DNA of 64,000 nucleotides from Gammaproteobacteria bacterium (GTDB lineage Bacteria > Pseudomonadota > Gammaproteobacteria > Burkholderiales > Rhodocyclaceae). Shown here piece by piece: positions 45,354 through 53,361 of the stretch. Numbering within the stretch: the first letter of the stretch is position 1; each line of letters opens with the position of its first letter. A program made the position numbers and the translations under genes. The stretch is taken from positions 62,001 through 126,000 of the forward strand of contig JARFTZ010000038.1 in assembly GCA_029289235.1 (NCBI GenBank), given 5' to 3'. Under the pieces are notes generated by a model that did no database searches, had not been told where the DNA came from, and saw nothing but the letters and a program-made list of their open reading frames with translations.

Positions 45354-46322
45354 TCAGCCGAGAGCGGTTCGCATCAGCCAGGCGGCGTACCCCGCGTAGC
45401 AAACCACCAGCAACGCCCCCTCGATGCGGTTGATGCGGCCCGCTCTCCGGAATCCGTAGCCGATGACGAACAGCGAGAGGGTCAGTCCGGCCATGACCAG
45501 CATGTCCCTGTTGAAAATTTCCGGTTCCGCGGCGAGGGGGCGAATCGCGCCGGCGATGCCCACCACGGCGAGGGTGTTGAACAAGTTGGAGCCCAGGATG
45601 TTGCCGAGCGCGATATCGTGTTCGCCCCTTCTGGCCGCAATGATTGAGGAAGCCAGCTCCGGCAGCGAGGTGCCGACGGCGACGATGGTCAGGCCGATGA
45701 TCAGGTCGCTGATTCCCAATCCCCGCGCGATCTCTGTCGCGCCCCAGACAAGGATGCGGGAGCTGACGATCAATAGCGCCAGCCCGACCGACAGCCAGAA
45801 GAGCGCGTAGCGGAGAGGCATGGTGTGAAGGTCGAGTTCCTGATTCATCTCGCTTCCCAGGGTGTCCGTGTTTTTTCGCAGTCCCTGCCAGATGGTCCAG
45901 ACCACCAGCGCGCCGAATACGCCGAGCAGTGCCAAGGCGTCGAAGAGGGAAATTTCGCCGTCCGATACTTGCCATCCAGCCAGGGCTGTCACTGCTGTGA
46001 GAATGGTGAGTTCCTTGCGCAGAACCTGCGAATGCACGGTGATCGGGCTGATCAGTGCTGTCAGCCCGAGAATCAGGGCAATGTTGGTGATGTTCGAGCC
46101 GTAGGCGTTGCCCAAGGCAATGCCGCCGTTTCCCTGTGAAGCGGCCAATGCCGAAACCACCATTTCCGGAGCAGACGTGCCGAATCCGACAATCACCATC
46201 CCGATCATCAGCGGCGGCATGCCGAAATGGCGGGCCGCGGAGGCCGAGCCCTCCACAAAGCGGTCTGCGCTCCAGATCAGGAGCACCAAGCCGGAAACGA
46301 GGGCAATCAAGGCTGTTGTCAT
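45354..46322 (-). CDS. Calcium/sodium antiporter (YrbG/CaxA-type)
   Basis: 322 residues, ten membrane helices, two inverted Na/Ca-exchanger halves. The alpha repeats read GFGTSAPEMVVSALAASQGN (with NAYGSNITNIALILGLTALI) and AVGTSLPELASSIIAARRGE (with NILGSNLFNTLAVVGIAGAI); the acidic residue in each is the ion ligand. Inner membrane cation exchange, probably K-independent. Convergent with the RidA gene. Confidence 0.92.
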   Translation of the reverse strand: MTTALIALVSGLVLLIWSADRFVEGSASAARHFGMPPLMIGMVIVGFGTSAPEMVVSALAASQGNGGIALGNAYGSNITNIALILGLTALISPITVHSQVLRKELTILTAVTALAGWQVSDGEISLFDALALLGVFGALVVWTIWQGLRKNTDTLGSEMNQELDLHTMPLRYALFWLSVGLALLIVSSRILVWGATEIARGLGISDLIIGLTIVAVGTSLPELASSIIAARRGEHDIALGNILGSNLFNTLAVVGIAGAIRPLAAEPEIFNRDMLVMAGLTLSLFVIGYGFRRAGRINRIEGALLVVCYAGYAAWLMRTALG

Positions 46323-46373
46323 GATGGACGGACCTGTGCGGAGCCGAAGGGTGGCCTGATGGTCGATTCGGGC

Positions 46374-46757
46374 TCAAGCCTCGCGCGGGGGCGGAGGGCG
46401 AAGAAAGTAATATCGGGCGGCCAGCAGTGCCACGAACGCCAGGGCGCAAAGGAAGATATCGAAAGCGTCTACATTGGGCTTGAGTGTCTTCCGGGCGACG
46501 ACAAAAGCGAGCAGTTCCAGAATGGCTCCCAGGTCGTGGGTCAGAAGGGTGCGCGCGAGTTCAACGCCGATGACCGCGAGCAGGACGCGGTATACCAGGT
46601 CGTAGTAGGTTTCCGAATTCCCCCAGTCCATGCTCAGTAGCTGTGCGGCGCTCTCAACGCTGTAGGCAATGATTCCCGCAACAATGGCAACGGCCAGAAG
46701 ACGCTCCAGCCATTTGGCAAACAGTTTGGTCAAACGAACCAGCGTATCCGGATTCAC
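46374..46757 (-). CDS. PsiE-like (phosphate-starvation-inducible E) membrane protein
   Basis: 127 residues from GTG 46757 with AAAAGGAG upstream. Four hydrophobic helices (LLAVAIVAGIIAYSVESAAQ, YDLVYRVLLAVIGVELARTL, LGAILELLAFVVARKTL, LCALAFVALLAARYYF) match the PsiE-like family. The function is unknown; E. coli psiE is induced by phosphate limitation. It lies 51 bases upstream of the antiporter gene on the same strand, possibly one transcript. A PsiF-like gene also occurs in the window but is not linked. Confidence 0.75.
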   Translation of the reverse strand: MNPDTLVRLTKLFAKWLERLLAVAIVAGIIAYSVESAAQLLSMDWGNSETYYDLVYRVLLAVIGVELARTLLTHDLGAILELLAFVVARKTLKPNVDAFDIFLCALAFVALLAARYYFLRPPPPREA

Positions 46758-47113
46758 AGGTGCTCCTTTTCCCTACAGGCCATGCGGCAATCAGCAGGAC
46801 AAACCGGCTGTGCTGCCCGTTTGAATTGATTGTTCCCGGACATTATGACTGTCGGAGTGGCGCTCGCCAAGAATGAGCGTCCCTCGAAATGTCGGTTGGT
46901 CGCTGACGCCGCGCATGGCGACGGCGTCGCACAGGAGGCGCCGGGCAACGGGTTGATGTGTCACTCCGGCACGGTGGCCGGCAGGCGGGCCGTGCCTTTC
47001 AGGAGATGGTCACTGCCAGGTCGGCACGATGGGGAGAGGCTGTGTGGCGGTTGTGTGCAGGAGGGGCGCAGATGCCGGTGCGGATGCGCCGGCACGTTGC
47101 AGGCATCACGGCC
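46758..47113. other. Gap without a recognisable gene
   Basis: Open frames here (for example 46830-47192 forward and 46754-46948 reverse) have no recognisable domain, no signal peptide and no good ribosome site, and overlap neighbours. Only small GC-rich inverted repeats are visible (CCGGTGCGGATGCGCCGG near 47073-47093). Confidence 0.5.
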
Positions 47114-47899
47114 TCAGAAGACGATCGGCGACACCAGATTGCGCAGCAGCGCGACGACGCTCCAGCCGGCGATGGCGCTGGTCCTGGAATAGATGTCGAC
47201 GATGGCGTGAACTTCGTCGCCGATGACTTCGATCCGGTGGTCGTCCCCCTTGAAGCCGGGGACGCTGCGGATCGTGACGCGGGTGTTTTCCGCGCCCGCC
47301 GTGGCCAGCGCCGTCGCCACCGCCACATTCACCTTGGTCGGAAACAGCGCAATGGCTTCCCTGGCGCTGCCGGTGAAAACGGTGGTCTTTTCGCTGTCGG
47401 TCAGCAGGGTTTCCTTGAATACCGCGGTTCCCTGCAGCGATGCCGGCCCCTTTTCCGTGGTGATGCTCGACTGCACCGTGCTCATCAGCGCCGCCGTACG
47501 CAGCACGTCGAATCCGCCGATCGCGCCCGATGCAAGGTGAACACGGGTGCCGGATTCGCGCGCTGCCCGGGCGATGTGCGCGAGAAAATCGGCATCGGCG
47601 AAGGCGCCGATGGACAGGACGACCAGGCTGGCGCCGTGCCGCAGTACCTTCTCCGCGATGGCCTGCAGCGCCGCCGGGGAAGCCGCTTCCAGGACGTAAT
47701 CCGGAGACAGCGCCAGCAGTTCATCGATGTCGCCGCACGCCTTGCAGCCCGCCTTTTCCGCCAGCGTTTCCGCGGACTCGCGCGTGCGACTGGTGCAGCC
47801 GACGATCTCGTAGTCGTCGAGCAGGCCGTTGCGCCATGCGTCAACGATGATGGTGCCGAGAAAGCCGCAGCCGACGATGCCGAGTTTTGCTTTTTTCAT
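47114..47899 (-). CDS. nadX: L-aspartate dehydrogenase
   Basis: 261 residues from ATG 47899 (AAGGAA upstream). N-terminal Rossmann domain KLGIVGCGFLGTIIVDAWRN, then LVVLSIGAFADADFLAHIAR, LASGAIGGFDVLRTA with the substrate-binding region, and ALFPTKVNVAVATALATAG. It converts aspartate to iminoaspartate with NAD(P), which can feed NAD synthesis (with NadA) or aspartate catabolism. Thirty-five bases downstream of the YdcH-like gene on the same strand. Confidence 0.9.
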   Translation of the reverse strand: MKKAKLGIVGCGFLGTIIVDAWRNGLLDDYEIVGCTSRTRESAETLAEKAGCKACGDIDELLALSPDYVLEAASPAALQAIAEKVLRHGASLVVLSIGAFADADFLAHIARAARESGTRVHLASGAIGGFDVLRTAALMSTVQSSITTEKGPASLQGTAVFKETLLTDSEKTTVFTGSAREAIALFPTKVNVAVATALATAGAENTRVTIRSVPGFKGDDHRIEVIGDEVHAIVDIYSRTSAIAGWSVVALLRNLVSPIVF

Positions 47900-47934
47900 G
47901 TGGTTCCTTGATGAGTCCGGGGCGCCGGGTGCGG

Positions 47935-48165
47935 TCATCCGGCAGATCCAGTGGCGCTGCACTCCCGAAGCCGGCTGTAAATCTGGTCCTTGTAACCGAG
48001 TTTTTTCTTCTTCAGAACCTCGATCTCGTCGCGCGTCGCCTGGATGGCGCCGGCGTCGATGGCCTGCAGCTTGCGATCGAGTTCCCTGTGTTTGTCGAGC
48101 AGGGCGGCAAACTGGCGGTCGCGGGTCGTGAGTTGGGGAATCAGGTCGGCGTATTCAGGAAACAT
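47935..48165 (-). CDS. YdcH-family (DUF465) small coiled-coil protein
   Basis: 76 residues, MFPEYADLIPQL...DKHRELDRKLQAIDAG...EIEVLKKKKLGYKDQIYSRL, matching the YdcH/DUF465 family over its length. Predicted as two helices forming a coiled coil. Function unknown. A good GGGAGGACC site precedes the start. Confidence 0.88.
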   Translation of the reverse strand: MFPEYADLIPQLTTRDRQFAALLDKHRELDRKLQAIDAGAIQATRDEIEVLKKKKLGYKDQIYSRLRECSATGSAG

Positions 48166-48221
48166 GGGTCAGGTCCTCCCGGAAAAAACCATGGTTTACG
48201 AAATTTACGTCGTTGCTGCGC

Positions 48222-48515
48222 TCAAAGCGTATCCCCGCTTTGGGTGGTCTGTCGATTGTCCATGCCCAGTTCGTGGATTTTACGCGCGATCGTGTTTCGG
48301 CCCATGCCGAGGAGGCGCGCCGCGTGGCTGCGATTCCCGCCGGTGAATGCCAGCGCCCGGTCGATGGCGATGGCTTCGAAGCGACGTACCAGGTCATCGA
48401 GTACCGGAGTTGATCCGGCCGCTAGCAGGCGGTCGATTTCCCTGGCCAGCGGATGCCCCCAGTGACGCCCCGGGCTTTTTGCCGCATCCGGTCTTCCGCT
48501 CAGGGACGGTTTCAT
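48222..48515 (-). CDS. Fis-type helix-turn-helix mini-protein
   Basis: 97 residues. The C-terminal part, LVRRFEAIAIDRALAFTGGN then RSHAARLLGMGRNTIARKIHELG, is a Fis/NtrC-type helix-turn-helix. The N-terminal ~40 residues have no recognisable fold. It resembles the detached DNA-binding tail of a sigma-54 activator. Its ATG overlaps the rnk stop (ATGA), so it is translationally coupled to rnk and is not a decaying fragment. The targets are unknown. Confidence 0.75.
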   Translation of the reverse strand: MKPSLSGRPDAAKSPGRHWGHPLAREIDRLLAAGSTPVLDDLVRRFEAIAIDRALAFTGGNRSHAARLLGMGRNTIARKIHELGMDNRQTTQSGDTL

Positions 48516-48940
48516 TGGTTGCCTGTCTGAGTATCGGTCGCCGCATCGGGCTGATGCAGGACACGCACCAGCCGGAGCCGATGGACCCGGCCCCCCGGTA
48601 GTTCCCAGTCGATCGACTGGCCTGCTGCCACTCCCAACAGGGCGGAGCCGATCGGCGCCAGTACCGACACCTTGCCTTCCGCGGGATCGGCTTCGTCGGG
48701 GTAGACCAGTTCGATCTCGCGTTGCACGCCGACGTTCTCGTCAATGTAGATGCAGCGCGAGTGCATGGTGACAACGTCTCGTGGCATACGTTCCCATGGG
48801 ACGACAATCGCCCGGTCCAGTTCGTCGGACAGATCGTGATCCCGCGCCAGTCCGCGCAGTTGCGTATAGTCGCCCAAAAGCACAACCAAAGGCGGCCGAT
48901 GGGCGGTATCGGATTGGAGGAAGTTCTTTGCGTGATTCAT
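48512..48940 (-). CDS. rnk: Rnk, regulator of nucleoside diphosphate kinase (GreA/B-like)
   Basis: 142 residues from ATG 48940. The C-terminal GreA/GreB-type domain reads CIYIDENVGVQREIELVYPD, ADPAEGKVSVLAPIGSALLG and VAAGQSIDWELPGGRVHRLR; the N-terminal part is a short helical segment (LGDYTQLRGLARDHDLSDEL) instead of the long Gre coiled coil. Rnk binds RNA polymerase near the secondary channel. The start lacks a clear ribosome site, and a longer frame continues upstream to 49018. First gene of a unit with the Fis-type protein. Confidence 0.88.
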   Translation of the reverse strand: MNHAKNFLQSDTAHRPPLVVLLGDYTQLRGLARDHDLSDELDRAIVVPWERMPRDVVTMHSRCIYIDENVGVQREIELVYPDEADPAEGKVSVLAPIGSALLGVAAGQSIDWELPGGRVHRLRLVRVLHQPDAATDTQTGNQ

Positions 48941-49064
48941 GGTGGTGCATGTTACGCAAGTCCCCGGTGTTTTATTAGCCGTCGTTCGGGAATCAGAATG
49001 TGTCCCGTAGAGAAACAATTACGGTATCGTAGCGTACGTTTTCGTGCTTTTTTTGGTGATGCGC

Positions 49065-50018
49065 ATGGCCGATCTCAACCTGATGGCTGTCTTCGCCCGT
49101 GTGGTGGAAGCGGGCAGCTTCGCCGAGGCGGCGCGGCGGCTGTCGACCTCGCGTTCCGCGGTCAGCAAGGCGGTGGCCCGGCTGGAAAAGGATCTTGGCG
49201 CGCGCCTGCTCAACCGTACGACGCGTTACCTCAGCCTGACGGAGATCGGTGCCTCGGTCGCCGAGCATTGCAGCCGGATGGTGAGTGAAGCCGAGCAGGT
49301 CGAGCAGCTGGCCGACAGCCTGACGGTGGAGCCGCGCGGACTGCTGCGCGTCAGCGCTTCGGTGGCGTTCGGAACCCTGCACGTCGCCCCGGCGCTGGCG
49401 GTGTTCCTCGCGCGTTTTCCGGAAATCCGGATCGACCTGACGATCACCGATCGCTGGGTCGATCTGGCCGAGGACGGGTACGACGTCGCCATCCGCGTTA
49501 CCGGCGAGCCTCCGCCGAACTGGGTCGCGCGAAAGCTGGCGCCGGTGCGCCGGAAGCTGTGCGCGACGCCGGGGTACTTCGCGCAGCGCGGCGTTCCGCA
49601 ATCGCCGGCTGACTTGGTGCGCCACAACTGCCTTGACTACACGCGTTCGGGCGAGCAGGGGCGCTGGCTTTTCACCGGGCCCGAGGGCGGGGAAATCTCC
49701 GTCCCGGTCAACGGCCCGTTGCACGTTGACGACGACGAGGCGCTGTCGCAGGCCGTGCTCGGCGGGCTCGGGCTGGGCCTGCTGCCGACCTTCATCATCG
49801 GCAAGGAGTTGCAGCGCGGCACCTTGCAGGCCGTGCTGTCGGAGTACATCCCGGTCGAACGACACGTGTACGCGATGTACCTGCCGACGCGCCACTTGCC
49901 AAGCAAGGTGCGGGTGTTCATCGATTTCCTGGTTGCCCATGTCGGCAGCGAACCGTATTGGGATCGCGAGGGGGCGCCCCGCGCGGAGGTGTCGTTCAAG
50001 TCGGGGGAGGGGGGTTGA
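49065..50018 (+). CDS. LysR-family transcriptional regulator
   Basis: 317 residues: winged helix MADLNLMAVFARVVEAGSFA and ARRLSTSRSAVSKAVARLEK with LNRTTRYLSLTEIG, then the LysR substrate-binding domain. It belongs to the CrgA/DmlR-like group (FPEIRIDLTITDRWVDLAED, GYDVAIRVTG). ATG at 49059 is in frame as an alternative. It diverges from rnk (124-base gap) and converges with an MFS transporter gene. No obvious target is adjacent. Confidence 0.9.
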   Translation: MADLNLMAVFARVVEAGSFAEAARRLSTSRSAVSKAVARLEKDLGARLLNRTTRYLSLTEIGASVAEHCSRMVSEAEQVEQLADSLTVEPRGLLRVSASVAFGTLHVAPALAVFLARFPEIRIDLTITDRWVDLAEDGYDVAIRVTGEPPPNWVARKLAPVRRKLCATPGYFAQRGVPQSPADLVRHNCLDYTRSGEQGRWLFTGPEGGEISVPVNGPLHVDDDEALSQAVLGGLGLGLLPTFIIGKELQRGTLQAVLSEYIPVERHVYAMYLPTRHLPSKVRVFIDFLVAHVGSEPYWDREGAPRAEVSFKSGEGG

Positions 50019-50054
50019 TCCCTGCTGGCGGCGTGAGAGCCGAGCGAGCTGTTC

Positions 50055-51248
50055 TTACATCTTCACCATTTTCGATGCCGCAGCCACGGCAAGAAACAGT
50101 ACGCCGATGAGCAGGAAGGCGACGGGCAGACCGCTGTGGTGCGCGATGAAGCCGATAGTCGCCGGGCCGGCAAGAATGCCCAGGTAGCCCAAGGTCGTGA
50201 CTGCTGGCACCGCGGCGGCCTGCGGCATGCTGTCCTGGCGTCCGATGGCGGAGAACATGACGGGGACGATGTTGGCGCAACCGGTCCCGATGAGGGCGTA
50301 GCCGAGCAACGCCGCCTGCCAGAAAGGAACGAACACGGTCATCAGCAATCCGCATGCGCCGATCAGCGCGCCGAGGACGACCACCCGGTGTGGCCCGAGC
50401 ACGGCAACCACCTTGTCGCCGGTCATCCGTCCCAGGGTCATCGTGGCGGAGAAACAGGCGAATCCGAGTGCGCCACGCGCCTCGGGCACTTCGCGATACT
50501 CGGTCAGGAAAACGGCGCTCCAATCGAGGACGGTACCCTCGGCCAGAAACAGCGCGAAGCAGATTCCGCCCAGTACCAACACCGCCCCGCGCGGCACGGC
50601 GAAGGCCGGGCCTTCCGGCGGGTTGGCGTAGGTCAGCAAGCCGCCGGTATTCCATGCCAGCAGGAGCAGCACGGCGAGCGCGGCCAGCGTGCTGGCGGCC
50701 AGTGGCGACAGGCTCAGCGACATCATGCCGCTCATTGCGCCGGCGCCGGCAATCCCGCCGATGCTGTAGTAGCCATGGAAACCCGACATCATCGGCCTGT
50801 CAGCCGCCTTTTCCACCAGGATGGCCTGGATGTTCATCGCGCAGTCCGTCGTGCCGATGCCGACGCCGAAGACCAGCAATGCGCCGGCCAGTACCCAGGG
50901 GTCGGGAATGAGCGCAAGCAAGGGCAGGACGCCGCTGAATGCGAGAATGGCCGCGGCAAGGATGGTTCTGCAACCGAAGCGCGTGGTCAGTGCGCCGGTG
51001 GCTGGCATGGCGACGAGTGCGCCGCCGCCCAGGCAAAGGAGCAGGAGTCCGAGGGTGCCGTCACCGACACCGGTGTTTCCCTTGGCGAAAGGGACCAGTG
51101 CGGCCCAGACGGCGGTGGCGAAACCCGCGGCAAAGAACATGGCCCGGGTCGCGGTCTGTTCGCGTTTTCCGGGTGTTGTGCTGACGGCTTCGTGGCGAAA
51201 ATGGTCGATAAGGGCGGCTGCGAGCTGTCGCATGAACTTCTCATCCAT
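50055..51248 (-). CDS. MFS transporter
   Basis: About 397 residues with 12 hydrophobic segments: FFAAGFATAVWAALVPFAKG, GALVAMPATGALTTRFGCRT, GFHGYYSIGGIAGAGAMSGM, GRMTGDKVVAVLGPHRVVVL, IGTGCANIVPVMFSAIGRQD. It resembles the sugar/FucP-like or YbjJ-type MFS proteins. The start at 51248 overlaps the end of the phosphatase gene by eight bases; ATG 51233 is an alternative. Coupling with an inositol-monophosphatase-like gene and a DeoR regulator suggests a sugar or polyol substrate (inference). Confidence 0.85.
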   Translation of the reverse strand: MDEKFMRQLAAALIDHFRHEAVSTTPGKREQTATRAMFFAAGFATAVWAALVPFAKGNTGVGDGTLGLLLLCLGGGALVAMPATGALTTRFGCRTILAAAILAFSGVLPLLALIPDPWVLAGALLVFGVGIGTTDCAMNIQAILVEKAADRPMMSGFHGYYSIGGIAGAGAMSGMMSLSLSPLAASTLAALAVLLLLAWNTGGLLTYANPPEGPAFAVPRGAVLVLGGICFALFLAEGTVLDWSAVFLTEYREVPEARGALGFACFSATMTLGRMTGDKVVAVLGPHRVVVLGALIGACGLLMTVFVPFWQAALLGYALIGTGCANIVPVMFSAIGRQDSMPQAAAVPAVTTLGYLGILAGPATIGFIAHHSGLPVAFLLIGVLFLAVAAASKMVKM

Positions 51249-52032
51249 TGAGTATGTGGAGCACCGCCTCGTGCAGGCGCGGACAACCGCAAGCAACTAT
51301 GTGGCCGCCGTCTTCCGGGCGTTCGCCGGCGAGGTTGCTGACCCTGCCGCCGGCCTGTTCAATGATCGGGATCAATGCCGCGATGTCGTACGGCTGCAAG
51401 GAAAACTCCACGCAGATGTCGATCTGCCCCGAGGCGAGCATGGCCATCGCATAGCATTCGCCGCCGTAGCGCGTCATCAGCGCCTGGTCTGCCAGTCTGT
51501 TGAAATGAACCCGCGGATGCCTCCCGATCGGTTCGGGCGATGTGGTGTGCAGTATCGCCTGGTCGATCCGGATGTCCTTTCGGGTTGAAAGACGGTGTTC
51601 GCCTTGTGTTCCGCTGCGCCATGCGCTTCTACCGTCTGCCCAGAAACGCTCGTTGGTGAATGGCTGGCTCATCATTCCCATTGTCGCGCGCCCGTCGAGC
51701 AACAAGCCAATCAGCGTCCCCCAGACCGGAATTCCGCACAGGAAGGGGCGGGTGCCATCGACCGGGTCGAGGATCCATTGAATGGGGCCGCTGCCGGTGG
51801 TGCCGAATTCTTCGCCCATGATGGAGTGTTCCGGGAATCTCGCGCTGATCAGGTCGCGTATCGCCCGTTCTGCCTCGCGGTCGGCATCGGTGACGGGATC
51901 GAAGCGGAATCCTTCCTTGGGTTTTGTGCCGATGTTCAGGTCGCCTTGTGCGCGGAATCGCGGCAGGGTCTGCCGGTCGGCCGCGTCGGCGAGCGCGTGA
52001 AAGAAGGCGATGTCTGGTAGTTCGGGGTTCAT
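51241..52032 (-). CDS. Inositol-monophosphatase-family phosphatase (HisN-like)
   Basis: 263 residues with all family motifs: KPKEGFRFDPVTDADREAER, HSIMGEEFGTT (metal Glu), ILDPVDGTRPFLCG (DPxDGT) and QPYDIAALIPIIEQAGGRVS (second metal Asp). The GTRPF variant is frequent in histidinol-phosphatases of the HisN type, but inositol or sugar phosphates are equally possible. The adjacency to an MFS transporter and a divergent DeoR regulator argues for a sugar- or polyol-phosphate role rather than histidine synthesis. Confidence 0.85.
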   Translation of the reverse strand: MNPELPDIAFFHALADAADRQTLPRFRAQGDLNIGTKPKEGFRFDPVTDADREAERAIRDLISARFPEHSIMGEEFGTTGSGPIQWILDPVDGTRPFLCGIPVWGTLIGLLLDGRATMGMMSQPFTNERFWADGRSAWRSGTQGEHRLSTRKDIRIDQAILHTTSPEPIGRHPRVHFNRLADQALMTRYGGECYAMAMLASGQIDICVEFSLQPYDIAALIPIIEQAGGRVSNLAGERPEDGGHIVACGCPRLHEAVLHILNG

Positions 52033-52108
52033 GGTTCAACGTGATCCAGTTGTGATTTGCTCGATTGTGCGTGATATTATCCGTTGTATTCTTTTTCAAG
52101 GATGTTGT

Positions 52109-52921
52109 GTGCTCGATTATGATGTTTTTCCGGAGCAGCGGCAATCTCTAATCAGAGAATTGTTGCGCAGGGAGGGGCGCGTGGTGTGCGTGAAGCTTTC
52201 TCGGGAGCTTCAGGTGTCCGAGCACACGATTCGCCGAGATTTGCAGGAACTGGCGCGCGAGGGGGCGTGCAAACGGGTTTATGGAGGCGCTGTCGCGCTG
52301 TCGCCGGCATCGGCAAGTTTTGCGAATCGTGTTGAAGAGGGGCAGGCCAGGAAGGCGCTTCTGGGGAAAACCGGTGCACAACTCATCCGGGGAGGCGGAT
52401 GCATCTTCATCGACGCGGGTACCACGAATCTTGCAATAGCCAAATCGATACCCTCGGAGTTGTCCCTCACGGTGGTTACCAATGCACCGTCCATCGCGGC
52501 GGAAGCAATGAATCTGCCGCATTGCGAGGTAATCATGCTGGGGGGGCGGATTCAGGCAAGAACTGGCGGGGCGCTGGGCATAACGGCGCTCAGGCAACTT
52601 GAAGGCATGCGTTTTGACCAGTGTTTTCTCGGCGCCTGCGCGCTCGACGCGGAGGAGGGCCTGACCGTGTTCGATTACGACGATGCGGAGTTCAAGCGCG
52701 CGTTGGTGCGCCAGAGCAGCGAGGTGGTCGTGGCGCTGACGGTTGACAAGATGCCGAGCGTCGCAAGATACGACGTCGTTTCATGCGGCGAGATATCGGT
52801 CCTCGTGGTTGAACCGGATGTTCCACAAGACAAGGTAGCGGCGTTCGTCGAAAAGGGCGTGGATGTCCGCTTTTCCGGCGGGGATGATCCGGGCATCGAA
52901 GTACTGCGGATTCCTCGATGA
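52109..52921 (+). CDS. DeoR-family transcriptional regulator
   Basis: 270 residues from GTG 52109 (AAGGA nine bases upstream). DeoR helix-turn-helix EQRQSLIRELLRREGRVVCV then LSRELQVSEHTIRRDLQELA, followed by the sugar-phosphate-sensing DeoRC domain (GGGCIFIDAGTTNLAIAKSI, VVTNAPSIAAEAM, VIMLGGRIQARTGGALG, FLGACALDAEEGLTVFD). The frame is open to 52010, but the start chosen fits family length. It is divergent from the phosphatase-MFS pair and probably represses it. TGCTCGATT occurs twice nearby (52058-52066, 52110-52118). Confidence 0.9.
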   Translation: MLDYDVFPEQRQSLIRELLRREGRVVCVKLSRELQVSEHTIRRDLQELAREGACKRVYGGAVALSPASASFANRVEEGQARKALLGKTGAQLIRGGGCIFIDAGTTNLAIAKSIPSELSLTVVTNAPSIAAEAMNLPHCEVIMLGGRIQARTGGALGITALRQLEGMRFDQCFLGACALDAEEGLTVFDYDDAEFKRALVRQSSEVVVALTVDKMPSVARYDVVSCGEISVLVVEPDVPQDKVAAFVEKGVDVRFSGGDDPGIEVLRIPR

Positions 52922-53153
52922 TATCGAGGCGCATCGCGATCGACATGCGGAAGAAAGGTGAGGCGCTGGAGGCCGTGGCGGTGTGCGCGGGGATCGCAGT
53001 TGATCTGCTTGAGTGCAGGAGAGTTTCGTTGCTTGCAAAAGGTGACCTGATTCCCTGAACTGGTTCTTGGCAGAAGGATTGGAGACTTCATTTCACGAAA
53101 GGGTAACAAGCGCTGGCTAACGTCCACCTGACAACAAACGCTCGGAGTCAGGC

Positions 53154-53339
53154 ATGCAAACCAAAAAATACAATCTCCAGGAATCGCTTGAGGCGTTTGT
53201 CAGCGCGCTCGAGAAATGCGCACTGGCAACCGTCAGGATGAAGGCTGCGGTAGCGCGAATGCAGAAGAGCAATGCGCTCCTGAAAGAGGCGGCGCAAGGA
53301 ATCGTCCGGCCTTTGCTGCTTACCCGGGAAGAGGTTTGA
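53154..53339 (+). CDS. Small helical protein of unknown function
   Basis: 61 residues, MQTKKYNLQESLEAFVSALE then CALATVRMKAAVARMQKSNALLKEAAQGIV, which reads as one long amphipathic helix. A GGAG site lies nine bases upstream. No recognised family. The stretch 52922-53153 before it shows no gene. Possibly a real small gene, since base usage and start context fit; otherwise unassigned. Confidence 0.45.
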   Translation: MQTKKYNLQESLEAFVSALEKCALATVRMKAAVARMQKSNALLKEAAQGIVRPLLLTREEV

Positions 53340-53361
53340 GTCGAGGGGGATGGGCAAGGGC

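Noticed and set aside
46830-47192. Possible forward gene in the 46.8-47.1 kb gap
   Set aside because: No ribosome site, no domain, and it runs into the 3' end of nadX on the other strand.
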